Shown piece by piece: positions 16,478 through 24,126 of a stretch of DNA of 25,968 bases. The position numbers were made by a program, and so were the translations under genes. Source of the stretch: CAZABS01 sp964483635 (GTDB lineage: Bacteria > Patescibacteriota > Minisyncoccia > Moranbacterales > UBA1568); contig CAZABS010000010.1 in NCBI GenBank assembly GCA_964483635.1, forward strand, positions 1-25,968, in the 5' to 3' direction. Under the pieces are notes generated by a model. The model was not told where the DNA came from. It saw only the letters and a program-made list of their open reading frames with translations, and searched no databases. Each line of letters starts with the position of its first letter. Position 1 is the first letter of the stretch.

Positions 16478-16906
16478 ATGCTGATTCAGTGTCTTGCAGA
16501 ACTGAGGAAACACCATCTCCGGCCAACCAAAATTCGGGTGGCTCTCTTGGAGTATTTACACGCCGCGAATTCCCCTCTTTCCGTTCCCGAAATTACAGAG
16601 CGTTTTATCCAAGCAGAGCATCAGGTGAATAAGACAACCATCTATCGAGACCTCGAGCATTTGGTGCGCATTGGTCTTCTCGATCGGGTGCGCATCAGCG
16701 ATGAGAAACAATATTATGAACTATCTGAACGTGATCATCACCATCATCTCATCTGCAAGGAGTGTGAGCGAGTGTATGATGTAGAGCTTTCAGAAAGTGG
16801 ACTCCTGAAAAAAGTGGAGAGTTTAGCTCATCAATTGCGTTTTTCGCTCGAGGAACATGCGATTGAATTTTATGGTGTGTGTCGTCGGTGTGAACGATCG
16901 AGGTAA
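16478..16906 (+). CDS. zur: Fur-family metalloregulator, probably zinc repressor Zur
   Basis: A 142-residue DNA-binding repressor. The N-terminal winged helix (about 1-80) contains LRPTKIRVALLEYLH and the recognition segment NKTTIYRDLEHLVRIGLL. The C-terminal dimerisation domain has the family's HHHHLICKEC, and a second CRRC near the end; the two CxxC pairs form the usual structural zinc site. Fur-family members respond to iron, zinc, manganese or peroxide. The zinc assignment rests on the transporter genes directly downstream and the histidine-rich ZnuA. The gene leads its operon, with znuA starting 19 bp later, and probably represses itself through the palindrome in its promoter. The start codon lies at the predicted transcription start, and no Shine-Dalgarno site is present. 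Confidence 0.9.
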   Translation: MLIQCLAELRKHHLRPTKIRVALLEYLHAANSPLSVPEITERFIQAEHQVNKTTIYRDLEHLVRIGLLDRVRISDEKQYYELSERDHHHHLICKECERVYDVELSESGLLKKVESLAHQLRFSLEEHAIEFYGVCRRCERSR

Positions 16907-16925
16907 TTCATTAAAAGAGGGTAGT

Positions 16926-17900
16926 ATGAACAAATTCATGGTATTGGCGTTGGTAGGCATTCTGATTGTAGTTGGTGTTGGAGGGCTTATGAGGAAAAAT
17001 AGTCACCAGGATCAAATGAAGAATCGAGAAGAGGAGATAAAGATTGTTGCGACGTTTTATCCACTTCAGCAATTTGCCCTCCCCATTCTCGGGGATAAAG
17101 GAAGCATTCAAGTAGTTGTTCCTGCGGGGATGGAGCCGCATGATTTTGAGCCTTCTCTTTCGGATATTCGAAATATTTATGATGCGGATCTCTTTTTGTT
17201 GAATGGTGCTGGAATTGATGCGTGGGCAGAGAAATTGCTCCCAGAACTTGAATCCAAAGGAGTGAAGGTCTTGCGTTTGGCGGATGCGATCTCACTTCTT
17301 CCTTCGGAGGTAGAAGAGGAACACGAACATGCTACTTTGGAGTCGGGGGTAGAAGAGGAACACGAGCATGGTGAATGGGATCCTCATTTTTGGCTCGATC
17401 CAATATTGGTGCAAGCAGAAGTTCGATTATTAACGCAGCGTCTGGCTCAACAATTCCCACACTATCGAGAATACTTTGAAGCCAATCAAGATCAGTTTTT
17501 ACTCACCCTCAATGAACTTGATCAAGAATACCGACAAGGCTTGTCTCAATGTCAGAAGAAAGAAGTAATCACTTCTCATGATGCGTTTCGCTATTTAGCA
17601 TCCCGATATGGATTCACCACTCATGCTCTAGCAGGACTCTCTCCTGAAGAGGAGCCATCATCAAGACGGCTGGCAGATCTCGCTCGGGAAGTACGAGCTG
17701 AGGGAATCGAATATATTTTCTTTGAAACGCTCGTAAGTCCGAAAATTGCAGAAACCCTGGCTCGTGAAACAGGTGCTTCGACACTCGTCTTTAATCCCAT
17801 TGAGGGGGTGACTGAAGAGGAGATGGCGCAGGGTATGAATTATATTTCTCTCATGAGAAGTAATTTGGCAGCTTTACAAAAAGCGCTACAATGTGAATGA
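16926..17900 (+). CDS. znuA: Zinc ABC transporter substrate-binding protein ZnuA
   Basis: Captures Zn2+ outside the membrane and hands it to ZnuB (cluster A-I binding proteins). Likely metal ligands in family positions are His72 (MEPHDFEPS), His154 (DPHFWLDP), His218 (TSHDAF) and Glu267 (FFETLVSP). Between them an acidic, His-rich loop (about 128-149) with two VEEEHEH copies is typical of zinc rather than manganese binders. The 324-residue length is normal. The N-terminus (about 5-22) is hydrophobic without a lipobox cysteine, so it is probably a membrane anchor or a cleaved signal rather than a lipoprotein. I choose the ATG at 16926 (GAGGG at 16917-16921) over an in-frame ATG at 16857 inside zur. 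Its stop overlaps the znuC start. Confidence 0.94.
   Translation: MNKFMVLALVGILIVVGVGGLMRKNSHQDQMKNREEEIKIVATFYPLQQFALPILGDKGSIQVVVPAGMEPHDFEPSLSDIRNIYDADLFLLNGAGIDAWAEKLLPELESKGVKVLRLADAISLLPSEVEEEHEHATLESGVEEEHEHGEWDPHFWLDPILVQAEVRLLTQRLAQQFPHYREYFEANQDQFLLTLNELDQEYRQGLSQCQKKEVITSHDAFRYLASRYGFTTHALAGLSPEEEPSSRRLADLAREVRAEGIEYIFFETLVSPKIAETLARETGASTLVFNPIEGVTEEEMAQGMNYISLMRSNLAALQKALQCE
17309..17370 (+). repeat. 39-bp period tandem duplication in the ZnuA histidine loop
   Basis: Two 23-bp copies (17309-17331 and 17348-17370) differ at one base and are offset by 39 bp, i.e. 13 codons. Each encodes VEEEHEH. This is an in-frame duplication that doubled the His motif. Confidence 0.9.
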
Positions 17901-18643
17901 TGCAACAGACCATTGTTTCTGCACGAAATGTTTCGTTTCGATATGATTCCCAACCCGTTCTTGAGCGGGTAAGTTTCGAGTTGGCAAAAGGTGATTACAT
18001 TGGTTTAGTTGGTCCCAATGGCTCCGGGAAAACGACGTTGATAAAGTTGTTGTTGGGAATTCTCGCAGCCAGTGAAGGGGAGATTGAACTCTTTGGGCAG
18101 CCTGTGAGTAAATTTTCTGAGTGGCAGAAGATTGGTTATGTACCGCAATACGTCTTTCAAGCTGATCGAACATTTCCGGCGACCGTCCAAGAGGTTGTCG
18201 AAAGCGGCCATCTTTATGAGAATCGTCTCGTTTGTCAGCTTGGTTTGAAAGCTTGCAGTCCGATCTCGGAAGCTCTAGAAACAGTAGGGATAACCAATCT
18301 ATTGCATCGGCGAATAGGGGAACTGTCAGGAGGGGAGCGCCAACGAGTTTTTATTGCCCGATCACTTGTATCACATCCGGAACTCCTCATTTTAGATGAA
18401 CCGACGGCAGGCGTCGATCAATCAACACAGGAGGCATTTTATAACCTCTTAGAGAAACTCAATAAGCAACATGGAATTACAATCGTGCTCATTTCACACG
18501 ATCTGGAGGTCGTAGCTCATGAGGCGAAAACGGCGTTATGTCTCAATCATCACGTCCTGTATTCTGGATCGGCGGCTACGTTACATGACGACCAGATATT
18601 GCGGCAGTTGTTTGGTTCTCGTATTCAACACGAAGCTCTATGA
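17900..18643 (+). CDS. znuC: Zinc ABC transporter ATP-binding protein ZnuC
   Basis: ATPase that powers zinc import through ZnuB. It has Walker A GPNGSGKTT near residue 38, a Q-loop (YVPQY), the signature LSGGERQRVFIARSL, Walker B LLILDEPTAGVD and the H-loop LISHD. About 247 residues, typical for the family. Two ATG codons abut (17897 and 17900); the first forms an ATGA overlap with the znuA stop (17898-17900), and either could be used. The tight overlap implies translational coupling. The gene order regulator, binding protein, ATPase, permease makes a self-contained zinc uptake unit. Confidence 0.94.
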   Translation: MQQTIVSARNVSFRYDSQPVLERVSFELAKGDYIGLVGPNGSGKTTLIKLLLGILAASEGEIELFGQPVSKFSEWQKIGYVPQYVFQADRTFPATVQEVVESGHLYENRLVCQLGLKACSPISEALETVGITNLLHRRIGELSGGERQRVFIARSLVSHPELLILDEPTAGVDQSTQEAFYNLLEKLNKQHGITIVLISHDLEVVAHEAKTALCLNHHVLYSGSAATLHDDQILRQLFGSRIQHEAL

Positions 18644-19461
18644 TAGAAGACTTTTTTCGATATGATTTTCTCACGCGAGCACTCCTAGCGGGTATCATGC
18701 TCGGAGTACTTGCTCCAGTAATCGGACAATTTCTCGTGGTGCGACGCTTTTCCCTCCTCGCGGATACTTTGTCGCATGTTTCACTGCTTGGCGTCGCCCT
18801 CGCGGTGTTTTTTGGGTTCCCTATTTTTGTTGGGGCGTTGGGAGCTTCCCTCATTGGGGGTATTGGTATGGAGCAAATTCGGCGTTCGGGAAAAGTGATG
18901 AGTGAATCAATTTTGGCCTTGTTTCTTTCTGGGAGCTTGGCACTGGCACTGGTATTTCTTGCGATAAGCCAGGGCGTTGGCTTTCATCTCCTCTCCTATC
19001 TCTTCGGAAGCATCTCAACCGTAACGAGTCTGGATCTAAAAATTCTTGGGGTACTTACGGTTATAACGCTCCTTTTTTTGATCAATGGGTACCGAAAACT
19101 TTTTCTTATCTCTCTCGACGAAGACCTAGCACGAACTTCCGGAGTAGCTGTGACCATTTATAATATTTTTTTCATTGTACTCGCGTCAGCGGTTGTAGCA
19201 GGTTCGATTGGTATTGTTGGAGCACTCCTCATTGGTGCCTTGATGATCATTCCGATTGTCGCTGCGATGCAGTGGAAACTTTCGTTTTTTATGACGCTCG
19301 TTATGGGGGTTCTTTTCGCCGAGCTCTCGGTACTTATTGGGTATTTCACTGCATATTATTTGGATTTGCCGAGTGGAGCCACGATCGTCTTAATTGCTCT
19401 TGGAGTATTTCTTTTTTCGTACGTTTTTCATTTCGCCTGGCATCCAAAAAAGGGAACGTAA
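18640..19461 (+). CDS. znuB: Zinc ABC transporter permease ZnuB (ABC-3 family)
   Basis: Membrane channel subunit, 273 residues, with about eight hydrophobic helices. The N-terminal ALLAGIMLGVLAPVIGQFLVVRRFSLLADTLSHVSLLGVALA is the hallmark region of the ABC-3 (ZnuB/MntB/TroC) family, including the RRxSLLADTLSH loop that contacts the ATPase region. The C-terminal GSIGIVGALLIGALMIIPIVAA is also characteristic. Its ATG overlaps the znuC stop by 4 bp (ATGA), so it is translationally coupled. It is the last gene of the operon and converges with topA after 37 bp; no clear terminator hairpin lies between them. Confidence 0.94.
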   Translation: MIEDFFRYDFLTRALLAGIMLGVLAPVIGQFLVVRRFSLLADTLSHVSLLGVALAVFFGFPIFVGALGASLIGGIGMEQIRRSGKVMSESILALFLSGSLALALVFLAISQGVGFHLLSYLFGSISTVTSLDLKILGVLTVITLLFLINGYRKLFLISLDEDLARTSGVAVTIYNIFFIVLASAVVAGSIGIVGALLIGALMIIPIVAAMQWKLSFFMTLVMGVLFAELSVLIGYFTAYYLDLPSGATIVLIALGVFLFSYVFHFAWHPKKGT

Positions 19462-19498
19462 AGCTCCGAACGCGTGAGAGAACTATAATGAGTAGCAT

Positions 19499-21670
19499 TT
19501 AGGAGGAACCCTTTTCTAATTTATCAGGACGATGATTGGGGCAGCTTTTGCTCGAGCAGCGTTCGGGGATGGTTTTCGTGCCTTCCATCATTAAAGAACC
19601 GCATTGTTTACATGTGTTTCCTGTCGGCTTACTTTTGATGGCGTTTCTACACTTGGGATAGTTGGTACAGCTGTAAAAAATCCCAAAACGACCGCGACGC
19701 TCACCCATTTCTCCCGTTCCACATACCGGGCACTTTATCCCCGTGGTATTCTGTGGCGCATTTTCATCCTTTTTGATAAATTTGCATTTCGGGAAATTGT
19801 TGCAGGCGATAAATTTACCATACTTTCCTTCACGCTCAACGAGCTCTCCTTTGGAACATTCGGGGCATTTTTCTCCGGTGAGTTTTGGTCCGGCCATCTC
19901 TTTTCCTTCGAGCGTTAGGGCACCATCACAGTCGGGAAAGCGTGAACACGAGAAAAACTTTCCACCGCGACCAAGCTTGATAATCATGGGACTTTCGCAT
20001 TTGGGACACTTGTTTGAGGCGGGCGCTGGACCGAGGTTGGTCATTTTGTCGAGCTTGTCCTTGCTCTTTACTTCCTTGGCAAACGGCTTGTAAAACGCTC
20101 GTAGTGTTTTTTCGTAATCTCGTTCACCGTTGGCAATTTCATCGAGCTCATTTTCCATTTCTGCTGTGAATTCATCTGAGACGAATCGTCCGAAATGAGC
20201 CGAGAGAAAATCATCAACCACTTCACCGGTCTCCGATGGAACAAGTGCTTTACCATCTTTTGTTACGTACCCACGTGTAATGATCGTGGAAATAATCGAG
20301 GCGTACGTTGATGGTCTCCCAATACCACGCTTCTCCAGTTCTTTGACAAGGCCAGCTTCAGTGTATCGCCGGGGCGGTTCCGTAGCTTTTTCTTCGTCAT
20401 GAAGGTCGCGCAGCTCGAGTTTTTCTCTGGCTTGTACTTTTGGGAGCTCGATATCTTCACCACGAGCCGCTGGATCAACCCGGAGCCATCCGTCAAAGAC
20501 GAGCATACTCCCGTTGGCGACAAAATCAGGGAGAGGGGTTGGAGAGGTGTTGGCAATAATCTTGGTGCGGAGAACTTCAGCATCGGCCATTTGAGTGGCG
20601 ATAGTACGACTCCAAATCAGTTCGTAGAGGCGCTTTTCTTCATCACTTCGGCCGCGAACACGAACATTGACGTGAGTTGGCCTGATTGCTTCGTGAGCCT
20701 CTTGGGCGTTTTTGCTTTTGGTTTTGTAGCTCCGGGGGGTCACATACCGTTTTCCATATTCGCCCTCAATATAACTGAGGATACACGCTACGGCGCCGTG
20801 TGAAAGTGTGGTCGAATCGGTACGCATGTACGTGATGTGTCCAGCTTCATAGAGTTTCTGTGCGATTTTCATGGTGCGACTTGGTGCAAAACCAAGACGG
20901 GAACTCGCGGCTTGCTGGAGAGTAGAAGTGGTAAAAGGGGGTCGAGGCTTCCGCAATGCTGGACTCGATGATACATCGGTTATGTGCCAGTCTTCTTTTT
21001 TTCCGATGGAGAGGATTCGGTCAACTTCCGTACGATCACGCAGCTCAGTGCTACAGGTAAAAAGAATCTCCTGTTTTGTAACGGTGTTTGTGAGGGCAGT
21101 AATCACCCAATAAGTTTCTGGTTTAAATGCCCGGATTTCTTTTTCGCGAAGGGCGAGAATATGCAGCGCAGGGGATTGGACTCGGCCAGCCGAGAGACCA
21201 TAGCGCACTTTTTTCCAGATGAGACCCGAGAGATCATAGCCGACCAATCGATCCAATACCCGCCGAGCTTCTTGGGCTTTCCGGAGATTTCGGTCGAGAG
21301 GACGCGGATGAGCGATGGCTTCTTTGATTGCCTCTGGTGTAATTTCATAAAAAAGAACCCGCCGTGGTTTCTTGAGATCGCAGGTCTCAGCAACATGCCA
21401 CGCAATAGCCTCTCCTTCACGGTCAGGGTCGGTAGCGAGGAGTACTTCTGTGGCTTTCTGGGCGAGTCTGGAAAGTTCTGCTACGACTGCTTCTTTGCCG
21501 GGGCTGATCACGTAGTGTGGGACAAATCCACCTTCAATATCAATAGCCGCTTTGTTGCTTTTGGGAAGATCACGGATGTGTCCTATGGAAGCGACGACTT
21601 TATAGGCACCATCGAGATATTTTTCGATAGTCTTGGCTTTGGAGGGGGATTCGACAATGAGAAGCTTCAT
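19499..21670 (-). CDS. topA: DNA topoisomerase I (type IA)
   Basis: Relaxes negative supercoils by cutting one strand through a 5'-phosphotyrosine. The 723-residue product begins with the Toprim domain MKLLIVESPSKAKTIEKYL (Glu7) and has DPDRE at 81-85 for metal binding. SAGRVQSPAL lies at 160-169 and the catalytic tyrosine is Tyr281 in HITYMRTDSTTLS. The C-terminus (from about 560) carries four Cys4 zinc ribbons: NKCPKCES, EKCPECSK, IKCPVCGT and NTCKQCGS. I place the start at 21670, where the conserved Toprim begins, not at an in-frame ATG 27 bp upstream. It lies 59 bp after dprA on the same strand, the dprA-topA order common across bacteria, so it is probably co-transcribed with dprA. Confidence 0.97.
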   Translation of the reverse strand: MKLLIVESPSKAKTIEKYLDGAYKVVASIGHIRDLPKSNKAAIDIEGGFVPHYVISPGKEAVVAELSRLAQKATEVLLATDPDREGEAIAWHVAETCDLKKPRRVLFYEITPEAIKEAIAHPRPLDRNLRKAQEARRVLDRLVGYDLSGLIWKKVRYGLSAGRVQSPALHILALREKEIRAFKPETYWVITALTNTVTKQEILFTCSTELRDRTEVDRILSIGKKEDWHITDVSSSPALRKPRPPFTTSTLQQAASSRLGFAPSRTMKIAQKLYEAGHITYMRTDSTTLSHGAVACILSYIEGEYGKRYVTPRSYKTKSKNAQEAHEAIRPTHVNVRVRGRSDEEKRLYELIWSRTIATQMADAEVLRTKIIANTSPTPLPDFVANGSMLVFDGWLRVDPAARGEDIELPKVQAREKLELRDLHDEEKATEPPRRYTEAGLVKELEKRGIGRPSTYASIISTIITRGYVTKDGKALVPSETGEVVDDFLSAHFGRFVSDEFTAEMENELDEIANGERDYEKTLRAFYKPFAKEVKSKDKLDKMTNLGPAPASNKCPKCESPMIIKLGRGGKFFSCSRFPDCDGALTLEGKEMAGPKLTGEKCPECSKGELVEREGKYGKFIACNNFPKCKFIKKDENAPQNTTGIKCPVCGTGEMGERRGRFGIFYSCTNYPKCRNAIKSKPTGNTCKQCGSLMMEGTKTIPERCSSKSCPNHRPDKLEKGSS

Positions 21671-21729
21671 ATGCGCAGAGAAAAAAAATGGCCACATGGG
21701 AACATAGAAATTACTGTACCTTGTTTCTT

Positions 21730-22866
21730 CTATTGTCGCAATGATGACGTTCTGTGAGAAACATTTCGGATATAGTGCATGTTGCCGGTGTTCTTGATGA
21801 GCTGGTACATTTCAAGTTGAGTAAGAGCAATGTTGACATTTGTCGTGTCGAGTCTTGATTGCGCAATGATTTTGTCGACGTGGAGCGGTTCATGGGAGAG
21901 AAGCCCGTAGATGGCTGATTCGGTTTCAGAGAGATCCGGGAGCTCTGTGGGTGTAAGCGATGCGCGTTGATATGCTGGGGCATGGGGCGCGAGTTCTTCG
22001 AGAATATCTTGAATCCCAGTGACTACCTTTGCTCCGCGTTTGATGAGGCTGTTTGTCCCACGTGAGAGAGGAGAAAAAATAGAACCGGGAACGGCAAAAA
22101 CTTCTCGATTGTAATCGAGCGCGAGGTCGGCGGTAATGAGGCTCCCAGATCCTTCAGTGGCTTCGACCACGATGGTACCAAGCGACATACCAGCCATGAT
22201 GCGGTTGCGCGCTGGAAAAGTCCCTGTTGTTCCTGGTGTGCCGGGACGGAGCTCGCTGACGAGCGCTCCGCCAGCTCTCAAGATGGAGCGTGCGAGATCG
22301 CGGTGACTCTGGGGTGAGAGGGTGGCATCATCATTCCCACTCCCGAGGATAGCAAGAGTTTTTCCTTGAGCGTCGAGTGTGGCCTGGTGGGCGATGCCAT
22401 CAATTCCGAAGGCCAAGCCTGAAACGACCACAAATCCGAGTCCAGCAAGTTCGCGTGCAAGTTCGGTGGCCACTTGCTCCCCATACTGGGTGGGTTTTCG
22501 TGATCCGACAATGGCAATAAGGGATCGAGTTTCCCAAACATACATGTCACCCCGAACATAGAGGAGTGCTGGCGGAGAAGGGATTTCGTGAAGGAGTGCC
22601 GGAAAACGAGTATCACGATAGTCAATCAGAGAAATCTCATTTCTCGTAAGTGTTTGGAGGGCGGCATCTTCGTCAAAAACAGCACGGGTTGTTTGGAAGG
22701 CCAGGATGGTTTTCGGTCCAATATCAGGAATGGAACCCCAGCGTTCTGGTGCGGCTTCCCAAGCAGCCTGGGCGCTTCCAAAGTATGACAAAAGGGATCT
22801 TAGAGTGACCGCACCAACTCCAGGGATAGTGTTGAGGGCGTAGAGGGCAAGGGTTTCTTGGGGCAT
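21730..22866 (-). CDS. dprA: DNA-processing protein DprA (Smf)
   Basis: Binds incoming single-stranded DNA during natural transformation and loads RecA. The 378 residues show an N-terminal helix-hairpin-helix-like region (NTIPGVGAVTLRSLLSYFG). The Rossmann-type DprA core contains IVGSRKPTQYG, VSGLAFGIDGIAHQATL, FPARNRIMAGMS and EATEGSGSLITADLA with FAVPGS. A C-terminal winged helix lies at about 310-378. All conserved signatures are present, so the protein looks functional. Together with the PilB ATPase it is consistent with DNA uptake ability, although no ComEC-type channel is visible in this window. topA follows 59 bp downstream. The promoter lies so close to the ATG that only about 6 nt of leader is expected. 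Confidence 0.96.
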   Translation of the reverse strand: MPQETLALYALNTIPGVGAVTLRSLLSYFGSAQAAWEAAPERWGSIPDIGPKTILAFQTTRAVFDEDAALQTLTRNEISLIDYRDTRFPALLHEIPSPPALLYVRGDMYVWETRSLIAIVGSRKPTQYGEQVATELARELAGLGFVVVSGLAFGIDGIAHQATLDAQGKTLAILGSGNDDATLSPQSHRDLARSILRAGGALVSELRPGTPGTTGTFPARNRIMAGMSLGTIVVEATEGSGSLITADLALDYNREVFAVPGSIFSPLSRGTNSLIKRGAKVVTGIQDILEELAPHAPAYQRASLTPTELPDLSETESAIYGLLSHEPLHVDKIIAQSRLDTTNVNIALTQLEMYQLIKNTGNMHYIRNVSHRTSSLRQ

Positions 22867-22878
22867 AATATTGCCCCA

Positions 22879-22906
22879 GTTCTATCAGATTGGCAGAATT
22901 TGTCAA
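22879..22906 (-). promoter_or_regulatory. Extended -10 promoter for dprA-topA
   Basis: On the minus strand: perfect TTGACA (22906-22901), a 16-bp spacer and TAGAAC (22884-22879), preceded by an extended -10 TG. Predicted start is about 22872, only 6 nt before the dprA ATG at 22866. Confidence 0.65.
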
Positions 22907-22929
22907 AACCATGCTTTCCCGAGGGTGTC

Positions 22930-23934
22930 TTACGCTGTTTTGTTGACCTGATTTTGACAGGTACCTTTGGCAAAACAATCAATATTTTCGATAGTTGTCG
23001 AAAGAATTCGTTCGAGCGCTTCTTCCGAATAAAATGCAATGTGTGGAGTGTAGACGACATTGTCTCTCGCGAGCAAAATATGATTTTTCACGAGCTCAGG
23101 CATCGTCTCATTGGAGGAGTCATAGAGGAGTTCTTTTTCTTCTTTGATGAGCTCTTCACCCTCGAGGACATCGAGTCCGCAACCAGAAAGAATACCGTGG
23201 TCAAGACCCCACAGGAGAGCGTCATTATCAATCAGTTCACCCCGAGCGGTATTGATGAGGATACACCCTGGCTTAATGAGTTTGACGTTTTCTTCACTAA
23301 TAAGATGATAGGTTTCTTTGGTGGCAGGAGTGTGCAGGGTAATAATATCCGACTCGGCGAGTAACTTTTCAAAGGGAACATACTCAAACCCAAGCTCCTG
23401 TATTGCCGCTGAATTTGGAAAGGCATCATTGGCAATTACCCGCATATCAAATCCCTTGGCGATTTTGATGGTATGGCGGCCAATTTTTCCCGTTCCGACA
23501 ACACCGATAGTTTTTCCTTTGAGATCAAATCCCTTGAGACCGTTGATGGAGAAGTTGTTGCGAAGTCGGCGAACGTGGGATTTGTGGACATTGCGTGAAA
23601 GTGCAAGGATGAGCGCAAAGGTGTGTTCGGCTACAGTGTTTTCGCCATAGGAGGGAACGTTGCACACAATGAGGTTCCTTTCTTTGGCAGCTTCCATGTC
23701 AATGTGGTCGAATCCGGTGGATCGAGTGGTGACGAGTCGCAGAGCTTCGAGCTTCTCAATGCGCTCGCGAGTGAGGTGACTATAAATAAAAATCGAAATA
23801 ATTTCGCACCCTTTTATTTCGTCGATATCAGTGTCCTGGAGTGGACGATCATAAAAATGAAGAATGTGATCCTTGAAGACCGCTGATAAGCGTTCTTTCT
23901 CCCAGTCTTGTATTTCAAAAAATGCAATATGCAT
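22930..23934 (-). CDS. ldhA: D-lactate dehydrogenase (D-2-hydroxyacid dehydrogenase family)
   Basis: NADH-dependent reduction of pyruvate to D-lactate, a fermentative step that regenerates NAD+. The 334 residues have the Rossmann loop GTGKIG (147-152). Catalytic residues are Arg231 (NTARGELID), a Glu in GLDVLEGE (about 258-260) and His298 (YTPHIAF). The longer segment between the Glu and His regions, and RSTGFDHID at 71-79, match D-lactate dehydrogenases better than glycerate or phosphoglycerate members; another 2-hydroxyacid substrate cannot be excluded. No Shine-Dalgarno site precedes the ATG. A possible small gene overlaps its first 20 bases, so ldhA may be the second cistron of a short transcript. 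Confidence 0.92.
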   Translation of the reverse strand: MHIAFFEIQDWEKERLSAVFKDHILHFYDRPLQDTDIDEIKGCEIISIFIYSHLTRERIEKLEALRLVTTRSTGFDHIDMEAAKERNLIVCNVPSYGENTVAEHTFALILALSRNVHKSHVRRLRNNFSINGLKGFDLKGKTIGVVGTGKIGRHTIKIAKGFDMRVIANDAFPNSAAIQELGFEYVPFEKLLAESDIITLHTPATKETYHLISEENVKLIKPGCILINTARGELIDNDALLWGLDHGILSGCGLDVLEGEELIKEEKELLYDSSNETMPELVKNHILLARDNVVYTPHIAFYSEEALERILSTTIENIDCFAKGTCQNQVNKTA

Positions 23935-24085
23935 AGGATGGAGTTACGATATTATCGAGGAAAGAGAGGTGGGGGGTGTACCCAGGCCGGAGTTTGGATC
24001 CACTGAGCGAAGTCAACAAAAGCCCGAGCGCAATCCCGAGAACCACGAGCCAAAGAAAATGGCGAGGGGAGAGAATATGAAACAT
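23915..24085 (-). CDS. Possible small membrane protein (56 aa), unrecognised
   Basis: A minus-strand reading frame of 56 codons lies in the otherwise empty 190 bp between ldhA and the haem membrane gene. It begins MFHILSPRHF and has one hydrophobic segment at about 10-29 (FLWLVVLGIALGLLLTSLSG). A short polar C-terminal part ends in Phe before a TGA. It overlaps the ldhA start by 20 bp in another frame. A good -10 box (TACAAT) lies 8 bp upstream of the ATG, and the sequence between reads AGAAGGGT. A single N-terminal helix with a short tail suits a small membrane peptide. There is no homologue I recognise, and the frame could be fortuitous. Confidence 0.4.
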   Translation of the reverse strand: MFHILSPRHFLWLVVLGIALGLLLTSLSGSKLRPGYTPHLSFLDNIVTPSYAYCIF

Positions 24086-24093
24086 ACCCTTCT

Positions 24094-24122
24094 ATTGTAG
24101 CGGTTTCTGATGAAAATGAAAA
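24094..24122 (-). promoter_or_regulatory. Candidate promoter for the small ORF and ldhA
   Basis: On the minus strand: TTTTCA (24122-24117), a 17-bp spacer and TACAAT (24099-24094), matching 4/6 and 5/6. Predicted start about 24087, 2 nt before the small-ORF ATG. This would also supply the transcript for ldhA. Confidence 0.42.
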
Positions 24123-24126
24123 AGGC

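Noticed and set aside
16857..16925. Upstream in-frame ATG start for znuA
   Set aside because: It lies within zur, and the 16926 ATG has a GAGGG site and begins a proper hydrophobic N-terminus.
19446..19515. AAAAGGG ... CCCTTTT inverted repeat between znuB and topA as a bidirectional terminator
   Set aside because: The arms are only 7 bp and separated by more than 50 nt, with no other pairing inside; unlikely to fold as a terminator.
23948..23958. CGATATTATCG palindrome upstream of ldhA as an operator
   Set aside because: Only 11 bp, AT-rich, and it lies inside the small ORF; such palindromes are common by chance.
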